From positions 62,001 to 126,000 of the forward strand of contig JAIEMN010000011.1 of assembly GCA_019752115.1 (NCBI GenBank): a stretch of 64,000 nt of DNA, read 5' to 3'. Shown here piece after piece: positions 1 through 7,285 of the stretch; the first letter of the stretch is position 1, and each line of letters begins with the position of its first letter. The DNA comes from Gemmatimonadaceae bacterium (GTDB lineage: Bacteria > Gemmatimonadota > Gemmatimonadetes > Gemmatimonadales > Gemmatimonadaceae). The notes under the pieces were generated by a model. It was not told the DNA's origin. It was given only the letters and a program-made list of their open reading frames with translations, and made no database searches. Both the position numbers and the translations under genes were made by a program.

Positions 1-336
1 GGTGACCGCAAGGGCTCCCGCGCGGGTCAGCCGATCACGGAGCGACTCCCCCTCCACGAAGGGCATGACGTAGTACAGCACCTCGCCACTGCCGCCCGAA
101 TCGAAGAGCGGCAGGATGTTGGGGTGTTGCAGCCCAGCGGCGATCTCGATTTCGCGCAGGAAGCGGTCGGCACCGAGGCTCGAGGCGAGCTCCGGTCGCA
201 GCATCTTCACGGCGACCTGCCGCTTGTGGCGCACGTCCTCGGCGAGATACACGGTGGCCATGCCACCGGCGCCGAGTTCGCGGAGCACGCGATAGCGGTC
301 GCCGAGGGCGGAGGTGAGCGAGTCGGGAGGCGTCAT
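1..336 (-). CDS. Serine/threonine protein kinase, N-terminal fragment (runs off the window)
   Basis: Reverse-strand reading gives the first 112 residues of a Hanks-type kinase. The start is ATG at 336, because the family N-terminus (a dozen residues, then the first beta strand) follows directly. Visible motifs are the glycine loop GAGGMATVYLAED (about residues 21-33), the ATP-binding lysine in VAVKML (about 44), the alphaC region FLREIEIAAGLQHPNI and the hinge YYVMPFVEGESLRDRL. The catalytic loop, and any transmembrane or sensor region, lie beyond base 1. Kinases of this PknB-like type phosphorylate cytoplasmic targets; the target cannot be told from here. The gene is divergent from the di-haem cytochrome gene, with 90 bases between them. 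Confidence 0.93.
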   Translation of the reverse strand, partial: MTPPDSLTSALGDRYRVLRELGAGGMATVYLAEDVRHKRQVAVKMLRPELASSLGADRFLREIEIAAGLQHPNILPLFDSGGSGEVLYYVMPFVEGESLRDRLTRAGALAVT

Positions 337-426
337 GGCTGGGTTCGCAGCAGCATGTCCCAAAACCTACCGCCTCGGAGAATTTCCGCGCACATTCGCC
401 GGATTCACCGGCCTCGGGAGCATCAC

Positions 427-1410
427 ATGGGTGCGGGCAAGAAGATCGCGATGGGCCTCGGCATGCTGGTCGGCGGCGTCGCCGTGCTGGCGGCCGGCGG
501 GTACGCGTGGGCGTCGAGTACTGCGGCCTCGAAGCTTGCCGCTACGTACGACGTCCACCGCGTCGATTTCCCTATTCCGTTCCCGCTCGACAGCGCGGAG
601 GCGGATTCGGTGCGGGCGGTGCAACCGCAGGCCGACCTGGCGCAGATCGCGCTGGAGCAGGCGGCCGCTCGGGGCAAGCATCTCGTGACCACCGTGTACG
701 TCTGCGGCGAATGCCATGGGCAGAACTTCGGCGGCGGCGTCATGGTCGACGACCCGTCTATCGGCAAGGCGCATGGCGCCAACCTGACCCTCGGCAAGGG
801 CTCGCGGACGCTGACCTACACGGCGGCCGACTGGGACCGCATGGTGAGGCACGGCGTGAAGCCGAGTGGCACCGGGACCGTGATGCCCTCAATGGATTTC
901 TTTCAGATGTCCGACCGGGAGCTATCGGATATCGTGTCGTACATTCGCTCGTTGCCGCCGGTCGACCACGAGGAGATACCGGTGACGCTGGGGCCGCTCG
1001 GCAAGGTGCTCGTCGCGACCGATCAGATCCGCCTCGCCGCCGCACATCATCCCACCAACCACACCATCACCCACGCCGTGCTCCCACCGCCGGCGCAGGC
1101 TGATGCGGCGTTCGGCAAGCATCTCGCGCAGACTTGCTCGGGGTGTCACGGTCCGCAGTTCGCGGGTGGCAAGATCATTGGCGGCCCACCAGACTGGCCA
1201 CCGGCGGCAAACCTCACGCCCACCGGCCTGGCCGGCTGGAGCTACGAGGACTTCCACCGCGCACTCACCGAAGCGAAGAGCAAGGACGGACGGGCGCTGC
1301 GGGAGCCGATGGCCGGCATGCCGAAGTTCGCCAAGAACATGACCGACGTGGAGCTCAAGGCGCTCTGGGCCTACATCTCGTCGTTGCCGCCGCAGGCTAC
1401 GCCGAAGTAG
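427..1410 (+). CDS. Exported di-haem cytochrome c
   Basis: A 327-residue protein with an N-terminal hydrophobic segment (about 8-30, signal or anchor) and two class I cytochrome c domains. Haem-binding CxxCH motifs are CGECH at 93-97 and CSGCH at 237-241. Candidate Met axial ligands are in VMPSMDFF (153/156) and MAGMPKF (296/299). Each domain ends with the usual LSDIVSYIRSLPP or ELKALWAYISSLPP helix. The reading frame stays open upstream to 124, but ATG 427 has GGGAG six bases upstream and begins the hydrophobic segment, so I chose it. It probably carries electrons in the periplasm, for example next to a dehydrogenase or oxidase, but no such partner is adjacent. Confidence 0.9.
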   Translation: MGAGKKIAMGLGMLVGGVAVLAAGGYAWASSTAASKLAATYDVHRVDFPIPFPLDSAEADSVRAVQPQADLAQIALEQAAARGKHLVTTVYVCGECHGQNFGGGVMVDDPSIGKAHGANLTLGKGSRTLTYTAADWDRMVRHGVKPSGTGTVMPSMDFFQMSDRELSDIVSYIRSLPPVDHEEIPVTLGPLGKVLVATDQIRLAAAHHPTNHTITHAVLPPPAQADAAFGKHLAQTCSGCHGPQFAGGKIIGGPPDWPPAANLTPTGLAGWSYEDFHRALTEAKSKDGRALREPMAGMPKFAKNMTDVELKALWAYISSLPPQATPK

Positions 1411-1443
1411 GCTGCGGCTCCAATGGACGTCTCGCCAGTTGGA

Positions 1444-2214
1444 CTACGCGTCCGTCGCGGGGCGGGTGCGGCGGCGGCGCGTGACCACACCCAGTGACAG
1501 CAACCCGGCGGCCATCAGTGCGTACGTCGACGGTTCGGGGGCGATAGTCGGCGTGTTACCACCCACGCGAAGGGCACCGGAGATGCCGTACATGGGCCGG
1601 GTAGAGCCGATCCCTTCATGTCCGGAGCAGCAGATCCAACTGCCGCTTTGCATACCCGCGTTGCCATTGGAGATGTAACCCTCCTCCCCGGGCGTCGTAC
1701 CCCCACCCAACGGCGACAGCGAAGCCAATCCATTCGCGCCGGTTCCCGTGTTGACAATCGTGCCGCCCTGCTTCGCGACTCCTAACTCGTCGACCCAAAC
1801 GGGCGTATTGATGGCGCCGTCCCATAAGTCGGCGGCGTTGCTGGCAATCAGGTTGCCTTCGAGGTTGTACACTGGAATGGTAAAGTCGCCGCCGATGTGC
1901 GTGTACGCATCGACGAAGCGAGTGGACGCAACGGCCTGCCAGGTGGCGCCGAGTGGCTTGAGCAGTGAGCCGTTCGCATTGGCGGCGTTGTTCACGAACG
2001 TGTCGTACACGGAGATGTCGGTACTGCTGGCCTCAGGTCCGACCGCGGACGTCACGAAGATGATGCGATAGAGCGAGCCCGCGGCGAGGCCCTTGGGAGC
2101 CGTGAGCACCGACTGCGCGGCGCTGGTGCGCGGCAACACAACCGCCAGCGAGGCGACGAGCGACAGCGAGGCCATCGCAGCCGCACGATGGAGGAGACGG
2201 GCAAGCGGTTGCAT
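1444..2214 (-). CDS. PEP-CTERM sorting-domain protein
   Basis: A 256-residue secreted protein. It has a signal peptide (about 1-33, ending RTSAAQ) and a C-terminal PEP-CTERM tail: PEP at 226-228, a hydrophobic helix (about 231-245) and the RRRRTR cluster. Such tails are cut and anchored by an exosortase; no exosortase gene lies in the window. The middle of the protein is not recognised; it is rich in Gly, Asn, Ser and Thr and has one CC pair near 195. The start is ATG 2214, with AGGAAAA just upstream, rather than the in-frame ATG ten codons earlier. It converges with the cytochrome gene, 33 bases away. Confidence 0.85.
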   Translation of the reverse strand: MQPLARLLHRAAAMASLSLVASLAVVLPRTSAAQSVLTAPKGLAAGSLYRIIFVTSAVGPEASSTDISVYDTFVNNAANANGSLLKPLGATWQAVASTRFVDAYTHIGGDFTIPVYNLEGNLIASNAADLWDGAINTPVWVDELGVAKQGGTIVNTGTGANGLASLSPLGGGTTPGEEGYISNGNAGMQSGSWICCSGHEGIGSTRPMYGISGALRVGGNTPTIAPEPSTYALMAAGLLSLGVVTRRRRTRPATDA

Positions 2215-2328
2215 TGTTTTCCTGGAAGTGTAAACAATCGACACGGCGCGAGCCGCTACGGATCGCGAACGTGCACGCTTCGTCCCACTTCGTCAAGAAA
2301 AGTTCATGTAGGGCGACCGCGCCCGTGG

Positions 2329-2763
2329 TCAGTGCGGCGTGATCCGCATCCCGTCGACCGGCGTGGTGATGCGCGGCGGGAGCGGCGCGCTCTCGCGTTC
2401 GGGGCGGCGGGTCGACATGACGTTGTTGATGAACCGCTGGCCTTCGGAGAGGCGCTCCACCTCGATGGCGATGGCATCGACGGCCTGCTGCAGACGGTCG
2501 TCCTCGCGCGGGCGTTCGGTGCGGGCGAGGAACGCCTCCATGGCCAGCTGCTTCCCGCGGGCGATTCCGAAGCGCCAGATCAACACGGCGAGCAGGATGA
2601 ACCCGGCCCCGCTGAAGACGCCGATGCGGTAGAACTCGTTCCGCTGGGCGTGCAGCGCCACGTCGAGCGTGGAGGCCGATATGGCGGTCGTGCTCGTGGC
2701 CGGTGCGGTGGCTGCCTCGGGGATGGTGACGGGGGCATCGGCGCTGCGGGCGGGCTGCGGCAT
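2329..2763 (-). CDS. Hypothetical single-pass membrane protein
   Basis: A 144-residue protein that I do not recognise. It has an Ala/Pro/Thr-rich N-terminus, one clear transmembrane segment (about 47-65, IGVFSGAGFILLAVLIWRF), then a charged, probably helical region (about 70-115) with a coiled-coil look, and a Pro-rich tail. Codon usage fits the neighbours and the frame is uninterrupted. It stands alone between the PEP-CTERM gene and the divergent ferredoxin reductase gene. Confidence 0.6.
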   Translation of the reverse strand: MPQPARSADAPVTIPEAATAPATSTTAISASTLDVALHAQRNEFYRIGVFSGAGFILLAVLIWRFGIARGKQLAMEAFLARTERPREDDRLQQAVDAIAIEVERLSEGQRFINNVMSTRRPERESAPLPPRITTPVDGMRITPH

Positions 2764-2891
2764 GGGGGGCTCGGCGTGTAGGGGCGAAGCGGCGACCAGT
2801 CGAGACGTCAGGGCGTACGACGGCGTCGGCGTACGGTTTCACGGCGCGTCGTGGTGGACTGCACGCGGTGTTCCGCGGTTAATTTGCCCGC

Positions 2892-4277
2892 ATGTCCACT
2901 CCTCCGTCGACGTTGCGGGTCGCGATCGTTGGATCGGGCCCGGCCGGTTTTTATGCCGCCGAGGCGCTGCAGAAGGCGGCCCCCGGTATCGCCATTGACC
3001 TCATCGACCGCCTGCCGACGCCGTTCGGGCTCGTGCGCGGGGGGGTCGCGCCCGATCACCCGAAGATCAAGTCCGTCACGCGCATCTTCGATCGCATCGC
3101 CACCCAGCCGGGCTTTCGGTTCCTCGGCAATGTGCAGGTGGGGCGCGATGTCACGGTCTCCGAGCTGCGCGCGCGGTACGACGTGCTGATCCTCTGCTAC
3201 GGCGCCGAGACCGATCGGACGCTTGGCATTCCGGGCGAGACGCTCGCGGGGAGCCACGCCGCCACCGAGTTCGTGGCCTGGTATAACGGGCATCCGGACT
3301 ACGCGTCGCGCACGTTCGACCTGTCGCAGCGGGAGGTCGCGGTGGTCGGCATCGGCAACGTGGCCATGGATGTGGCGCGCATCCTCATCAAGCCCACCAG
3401 CGTGCTCGCCACCACCGACCTGGCGGAGCACGCGCTGCAGGCGCTCGCGGCGAGTCAGGTCCAGACGGTGCACCTGGTGGCACGCCGCGGGCCGGTGCAG
3501 GCGGCGTGCACGACGCCTGAGCTGCGCGAATTCGGCGAGCTCGAGGGGGTGGATGTGGTGGTCGATCCGCGCGACCTCGAGTTGGACGCGGCGAGTGAGG
3601 CCGAGCTGGCGGCGATGGAAGACCGCAACCCGGCCAAGAACCTCGAGGTGCTGCGCGAATGGGCGGCGCGCCCGCTCACCGGCGCGCCGCGGCGCGTGGT
3701 GTTCCACTTCAATGCGTCGCCGGTGGCGCTGACCGGGAGCGCGCGCGTCGAAGGCATGACCGTCGTGCGCAACCGCCTGGAGAGCGATGGCCGCGGCGGC
3801 GTGAAGGCGGTCGCGACCGATGAGACGCGCACGCTGCCGGTCGGGCTCGTGTTCCGGTCGGTGGGCTACAAGGGCAAGCCGCTCGCCGAGGTGCCCTTCG
3901 ACGACAAGAAGGGCGTCGTGCCGAACCTCAACGGCCGGGTAGTGGAGCAGGCGGGGAGCGAGGCGCCGGTGCCGGGGGTGTATGTCGCCGGCTGGATCAA
4001 GCGCGGCCCGCAGGGGATCATCGGTACGAACAAGCTGTGCGCCACGGACACCGTCACGCAGGTCCTGGCCGATGCCGCGGCCGGCGCGTTGACGCACGCG
4101 CCGGGGGCCACGGGAATCGATGATCTGCTCGCCGCCCGCGGGGTCACGGTCACCAGCTGGGCCGACTGGCAGGCGCTGGACAAGGCGGAGCAGGCGCGCG
4201 GTGCGGCGAGTGGGCGCCCGCGTACGAAGATCGTGGACGTGGCGGAGATGCTCGCCGTGATCGCGGCGGGACAGTGA
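2892..4277 (+). CDS. fprA: Ferredoxin--NADP(+) reductase, adrenodoxin-reductase type
   Basis: A 461-residue cytoplasmic flavoenzyme of the FprA/adrenodoxin reductase family, which moves electrons between NADPH and ferredoxin. The FAD site GSGPAG is at 14-19, followed by the family signature TPFGLVRGGVAPDHP (about 43-57). The NADP-domain motif GIGNVAMDVAR follows at about 153-163, and the C-terminal FAD signature GWIKRGPQGIIGTNK is present. The length matches mycobacterial FprA (about 456). Its stop overlaps the start of the next gene (GTGA), so it heads a small operon with a lipoprotein, a thioesterase and an HExxH protein. No ferredoxin gene is nearby. Confidence 0.93.
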   Translation: MSTPPSTLRVAIVGSGPAGFYAAEALQKAAPGIAIDLIDRLPTPFGLVRGGVAPDHPKIKSVTRIFDRIATQPGFRFLGNVQVGRDVTVSELRARYDVLILCYGAETDRTLGIPGETLAGSHAATEFVAWYNGHPDYASRTFDLSQREVAVVGIGNVAMDVARILIKPTSVLATTDLAEHALQALAASQVQTVHLVARRGPVQAACTTPELREFGELEGVDVVVDPRDLELDAASEAELAAMEDRNPAKNLEVLREWAARPLTGAPRRVVFHFNASPVALTGSARVEGMTVVRNRLESDGRGGVKAVATDETRTLPVGLVFRSVGYKGKPLAEVPFDDKKGVVPNLNGRVVEQAGSEAPVPGVYVAGWIKRGPQGIIGTNKLCATDTVTQVLADAAAGALTHAPGATGIDDLLAARGVTVTSWADWQALDKAEQARGAASGRPRTKIVDVAEMLAVIAAGQ

Positions 4278-4759
4278 GCGGGCGCCTTCGCGCACGCGTG
4301 GTGAGTGCGGTGGTCGCGCTGACGGTCGCCGCCGCGTGTCGCACGCGTGGCGGTGCCGCGCCGACGCCTCAGGCCGAAGCCCGCGCGGTTGAAGGGGCGA
4401 TCCGCGCGTGGTACGACGCCTCGGAGCGCAAGGACTCCGCAGCGTATTTCAATCGCCTGCTGCCCACGTTTTTCATTTTCGAAGACACCACCCGCTATGA
4501 TCGCGAGGCGATCGTGCGATTGGTGGTCTCCAGCTTTGGGAGTGGCACCGATCGCGCCACGATCACCGACTGGCACACCGAGGTTGCGGGTGATGTGGCG
4601 TGGACGAGCTTCCGCAACACGGAGGTCTTCACGCCCACCAACGGCGCACCGGGGGCGCCGCGACGTTATCTCGAGACGGCGGTGCTGCGAAAGGTGCAGG
4701 GCGAGTGGAAGATCGAACGCTACCACGCGACGCGTATCAACCGACCGGCTCCGCGTTGA
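4274..4759 (+). CDS. SnoaL/DUF4440-like lipoprotein
   Basis: A 161-residue protein. Residues 1-22 form a lipoprotein signal (Arg-rich start, then VVALTVAAAC with Cys at the lipobox). The rest has the pattern of the NTF2/SnoaL (DUF4440) cone fold: the helix ARAVEGAIRAWYDASERKDSAAY, later strands with WTSFRNTEVF, and an ending WKIERYHATRI. Members often bind small ligands or have no known activity. The start is GTG 4274, overlapping the fprA stop as GTGA, which suggests translational coupling. The function is unknown. Confidence 0.7.
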   Translation: MSGRLRARVVSAVVALTVAAACRTRGGAAPTPQAEARAVEGAIRAWYDASERKDSAAYFNRLLPTFFIFEDTTRYDREAIVRLVVSSFGSGTDRATITDWHTEVAGDVAWTSFRNTEVFTPTNGAPGAPRRYLETAVLRKVQGEWKIERYHATRINRPAPR

Positions 4760-4770
4760 GCTGACGCCGC

Positions 4771-5307
4771 GTGCTTCATTATTGGTTCACCATTGGCCGC
4801 ATGCTCGCGTCGCGGTACACGCGACCGCGCGTGCGGTACGACGCCACCATCCGGCGACGCTTTCGTGTGCGGTTGTTCGACTGCGACGGGCTGCGCGTGA
4901 TGACGGCGGCGAAGTACCCGATGTACATGGACTTCATCCGCTGGGAGATGATCGCGCGCTCGAAGATGTTCGAGGCGATCGTCAAACGCGGCTACGCCCC
5001 CACGCTCGGTTCGCAGAAGATCATCTACCGGCGACCGCTCAAGCTGTGGACGGCGTTCGACGTGGAACTCGAGCTGGCCGGCTGGGATGATAAGTGGATC
5101 TATCACATTCACCGCTTCTGGCAGCGTGGGGAGTTGCGGGCGATCGGCATCACACGCGCCCTGATCTGGAAGCGCGACGTTCCGGCGGCCCTGAGTGAGA
5201 TGATGGATTTCGTCGGGGCAGAAGGGGTGATGCCGCCGCCGGCGTGGGTGGCCGCGCTGTTCGAAAGCGACCGCGATATTCTCGAGGCGGAGCGGATCCC
5301 CGCATGA
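4771..5307 (+). CDS. Hotdog-fold acyl-CoA thioesterase family protein
   Basis: A protein of about 178 residues resembling the 4-hydroxybenzoyl-CoA thioesterase/THEM6-type hotdog family. Supporting signs are the opening strand RFRVRLFDCDGLRVMTAAKY, the long helix MDFIRWEMIARSKMFEAI and the strands YRRPLKLWTAFDVELELAG and WIYHIHRFW. The usual catalytic Asp of the YDxDxxGHVNN motif appears as FDCDGLRVMTAA, so the pattern is divergent. The start is GTG 4771 or ATG 4801; the longer form adds a hydrophobic N-terminus common in this family. The stop overlaps the next start (ATGA). Confidence 0.68.
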   Translation: MLHYWFTIGRMLASRYTRPRVRYDATIRRRFRVRLFDCDGLRVMTAAKYPMYMDFIRWEMIARSKMFEAIVKRGYAPTLGSQKIIYRRPLKLWTAFDVELELAGWDDKWIYHIHRFWQRGELRAIGITRALIWKRDVPAALSEMMDFVGAEGVMPPPAWVAALFESDRDILEAERIPA

Positions 5308-5894
5308 ATCGCGTGGCCGGCCTGCTCGCGCTGCTGCTGCCGGCTGGCCTACGGGCGCAGGATTCCACGCGCACCGTGCTGCCGTTCCTGGGCGGCGCGG
5401 CGAGCGCGTTCGTGGCGCACGAGTTGAGTCATGTTGCGGCCGATGTCGCGTTCGGCGCGCGGGTGTCGCTCAAGCGGGTGGAGTTTCACGGGATTCCGTT
5501 CTTCGCGGTCACGCACAGTGCGACCGTGACGCGGCGGCAGGAGTACGTGATTTCGTCAGCGGGCTTCTGGTCGCAGCATGCCTCCAGTGAGTGGCTGCTT
5601 ACGCGGCATCCGCAGCTGCGCCATGAGCACGCCCCGTTCGCCAAGGGGGTGCTTGCGTTCAACGTGCTGACATCGACGGGGTATGCGCTGGCCGCGTTCG
5701 CCGAGACCGGGCCGGCGGAGCGGGACACACGCTCGATGGCGTATGGAGCGCGGCTTCGCGAGCCCGCGGTGGGCGCGCTGATCCTGGCGCCGGCGGTACT
5801 CGATGCGTGGCGATATCGGCATCCCACGCAGCGGCCCGCGGCGTGGGCCTCGCGCGGCCTCAAGGTCGAGCTGGTGCTTCTGACGGCGCGCTAG
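5304..5894 (+). CDS. Small exported protein with an HExxH motif
   Basis: A 196-residue protein with a signal peptide (1-18, ending LRAQ). An HExxH motif, HELSH, lies at 39-43 inside a hydrophobic stretch (AASAFVAHELSHVAADVAFG), followed by FHGIPFFAV. This looks like the metal-binding helix of membrane or periplasmic zinc peptidases, but the protein is short and I cannot place a third ligand with confidence. Two further hydrophobic segments (about 112-130 and 152-168) suggest membrane attachment. The start is fixed by the ATGA overlap with the thioesterase gene. It may be a minimal metalloprotease or a non-enzymatic membrane protein. Confidence 0.6.
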   Translation: MNRVAGLLALLLPAGLRAQDSTRTVLPFLGGAASAFVAHELSHVAADVAFGARVSLKRVEFHGIPFFAVTHSATVTRRQEYVISSAGFWSQHASSEWLLTRHPQLRHEHAPFAKGVLAFNVLTSTGYALAAFAETGPAERDTRSMAYGARLREPAVGALILAPAVLDAWRYRHPTQRPAAWASRGLKVELVLLTAR

Positions 5895-5920
5895 GGCCCA
5901 CAATCCGTCACGTCAGAAGC
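5876..5920. terminator. Inverted repeat at a convergent junction
   Basis: GCTTCTGACG (5876-5885) and its perfect complement CGTCAGAAGC (5911-5920) flank 25 bases that contain the stop codon of the HExxH gene. The right arm covers the stop of the facing gene. It could act as a terminator for both directions, but there is no T-run. Confidence 0.4.
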
Positions 5921-7046
5921 CCACGGCACGCGGCTGCAGCATCACGTCACGCTCGTCGCTGCCGCGGCGCACACGCAGCGTGATGGCCGCCGGCCCGGTG
6001 GTCAACAGGCGCCACGCGTCATCGGTGAACGTGCTCACGGGCTGTCCGTTCGCGGCGAGCACGATGTCGCCGACGGCGAACGATGCTTCGGCGGCGGATC
6101 CCGGGATGATGCTGGATACTCGCCGCGTGCCATCCTCGAGGCGCAGGGTCCCGAGGCCGGTACTGTAGAGCGGTGGCGGGGGCGGAATCACCCGCGGGGT
6201 GCGCCGTAGGCGTGCCCGGGCAGTGCGTTGATCGAGCGAGAGGTCCAGCTGCCGGAGCACTTGCAGCCCGATAATGTAGGTCTGCGGCAGCCCCGCGGCG
6301 ATCGGCATGACGTCGACGATCGGCTGCTGCAGTTCAAGCGATCCAAGCCACGCACTGTGCGCCAGCCGTGCGCGCTGCACCGGCACATCACCAATCGCTG
6401 GCCCGCGCGCCCGCCCCACCGTCACCGGCGCGGTGGTGAAGGAAAGTTTGGGCGCGAGCGCGGTGGGTGCAGTGATCGCCAGGGCGGATTGGGTGTCGAG
6501 TACGGCATCGACCGTGTCGGTGCCCATGCGCAGCGGCAGCGCCCAGAACGGGCCCGCGAGTCGGAGGGGGAGAATCTCCCGCTGATCGGCCGCGGGTAGC
6601 GTGTCCGCCTCGAGGTGCAGCGTCTGCTCGGCGAAGGCCAATGTCAGTGTCACCGAGCGAAAGGCATCGAGCCCGAGGAGTCCATCGATCCCGGCGACCC
6701 CCAGCGCCGGTGCGGTGTTGAATGGCAACTGCCGCAGTACCGCGTCGCCAATCCGCACGGAGTCGGTGGGGCGCTGGCTGTCGAGTTCGGCGCGACGCAT
6801 CGCCGTGGCGGTGAGATACGACACCGGTGAACCGGTCTCGACGAGCAAGCGGAACGGACCGTGCCCGTTGATCCATGCGGCCACGATGGGCCGGGTGTCG
6901 GGCTGTAATGGAACGCGGGCTCGGCCGCGCACGAGGTCGGCGGTGACGGGTGCGCGCGTGGGCAGGGTCGGCTGCGCTGCGAGTGGCCGAGCGCTCGCCG
7001 CGGCGCAGACGACGGCGAGCCAACCGAGGCGATGGACGGGACGCAT
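5913..7046 (-). CDS. Aspartyl-protease-like protein with PDZ domain, catalytic motifs altered
   Basis: A 377-residue exported protein: signal peptide (1-24, ending PLAAQ), two retropepsin-like lobes and a C-terminal PDZ domain (about 300-377, with AAEASFAVGDIVLAANGQPV). The first catalytic motif, normally DTG, reads VETGS (Glu70). The second reads LDTQS (Asp184), with Gln in place of Gly. Flanking hydrophobic motifs (GIDGLLGLDAF and YIIGLQVLRQLDLSLD) match the family well. The activity may therefore be lost or changed. The start is ATG 7046, directly before the signal peptide; the frame runs open further upstream without a signal. It is divergent from the ankyrin gene. Confidence 0.82.
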   Translation of the reverse strand: MRPVHRLGWLAVVCAAASARPLAAQPTLPTRAPVTADLVRGRARVPLQPDTRPIVAAWINGHGPFRLLVETGSPVSYLTATAMRRAELDSQRPTDSVRIGDAVLRQLPFNTAPALGVAGIDGLLGLDAFRSVTLTLAFAEQTLHLEADTLPAADQREILPLRLAGPFWALPLRMGTDTVDAVLDTQSALAITAPTALAPKLSFTTAPVTVGRARGPAIGDVPVQRARLAHSAWLGSLELQQPIVDVMPIAAGLPQTYIIGLQVLRQLDLSLDQRTARARLRRTPRVIPPPPPLYSTGLGTLRLEDGTRRVSSIIPGSAAEASFAVGDIVLAANGQPVSTFTDDAWRLLTTGPAAITLRVRRGSDERDVMLQPRAVGF

Positions 7047-7285
7047 GGTCGATCGGACACGGACCAGTGCCGGTGGGTTGCCTCGGTCATGTCGCATCGC
7101 GCTGCCACGGCCGCTTGACCGGCCTGCAGGGCCGGGGCGACATTGCACGCAGCGCGCCCTGGGGCGCCTCCTGTCCGCGGCAAGAGCGCCTGCGCTCACC
7201 CAGTCAGTTGTTGCAGGTCCAGTGAGTCCTTCTTCCTGGCCAGCCATAAGCGGACGCATGGCCGTTCCCGGAAGGAGTGTGTCGT
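7047..7285. other. Divergent intergenic region
   Basis: This is 239 bases between divergent genes and holds no convincing gene. A GC-rich hairpin, CCGGCC-TGCAG-GGCCGG, lies near 7119-7135. GGAAGGAG near 7269-7276 is the ribosome binding site of the ankyrin gene. I cannot place promoters with confidence. Confidence 0.4.

Noticed and set aside
124-426. Upstream extension of the di-haem cytochrome gene
   Set aside because: The region is antisense to the kinase gene, lacks a signal-like N-terminus, and ATG 427 has a good RBS.
7047-7259. N-terminal extension of the aspartyl-protease-like protein
   Set aside because: It would place 71 residues in front of a clear signal peptide.
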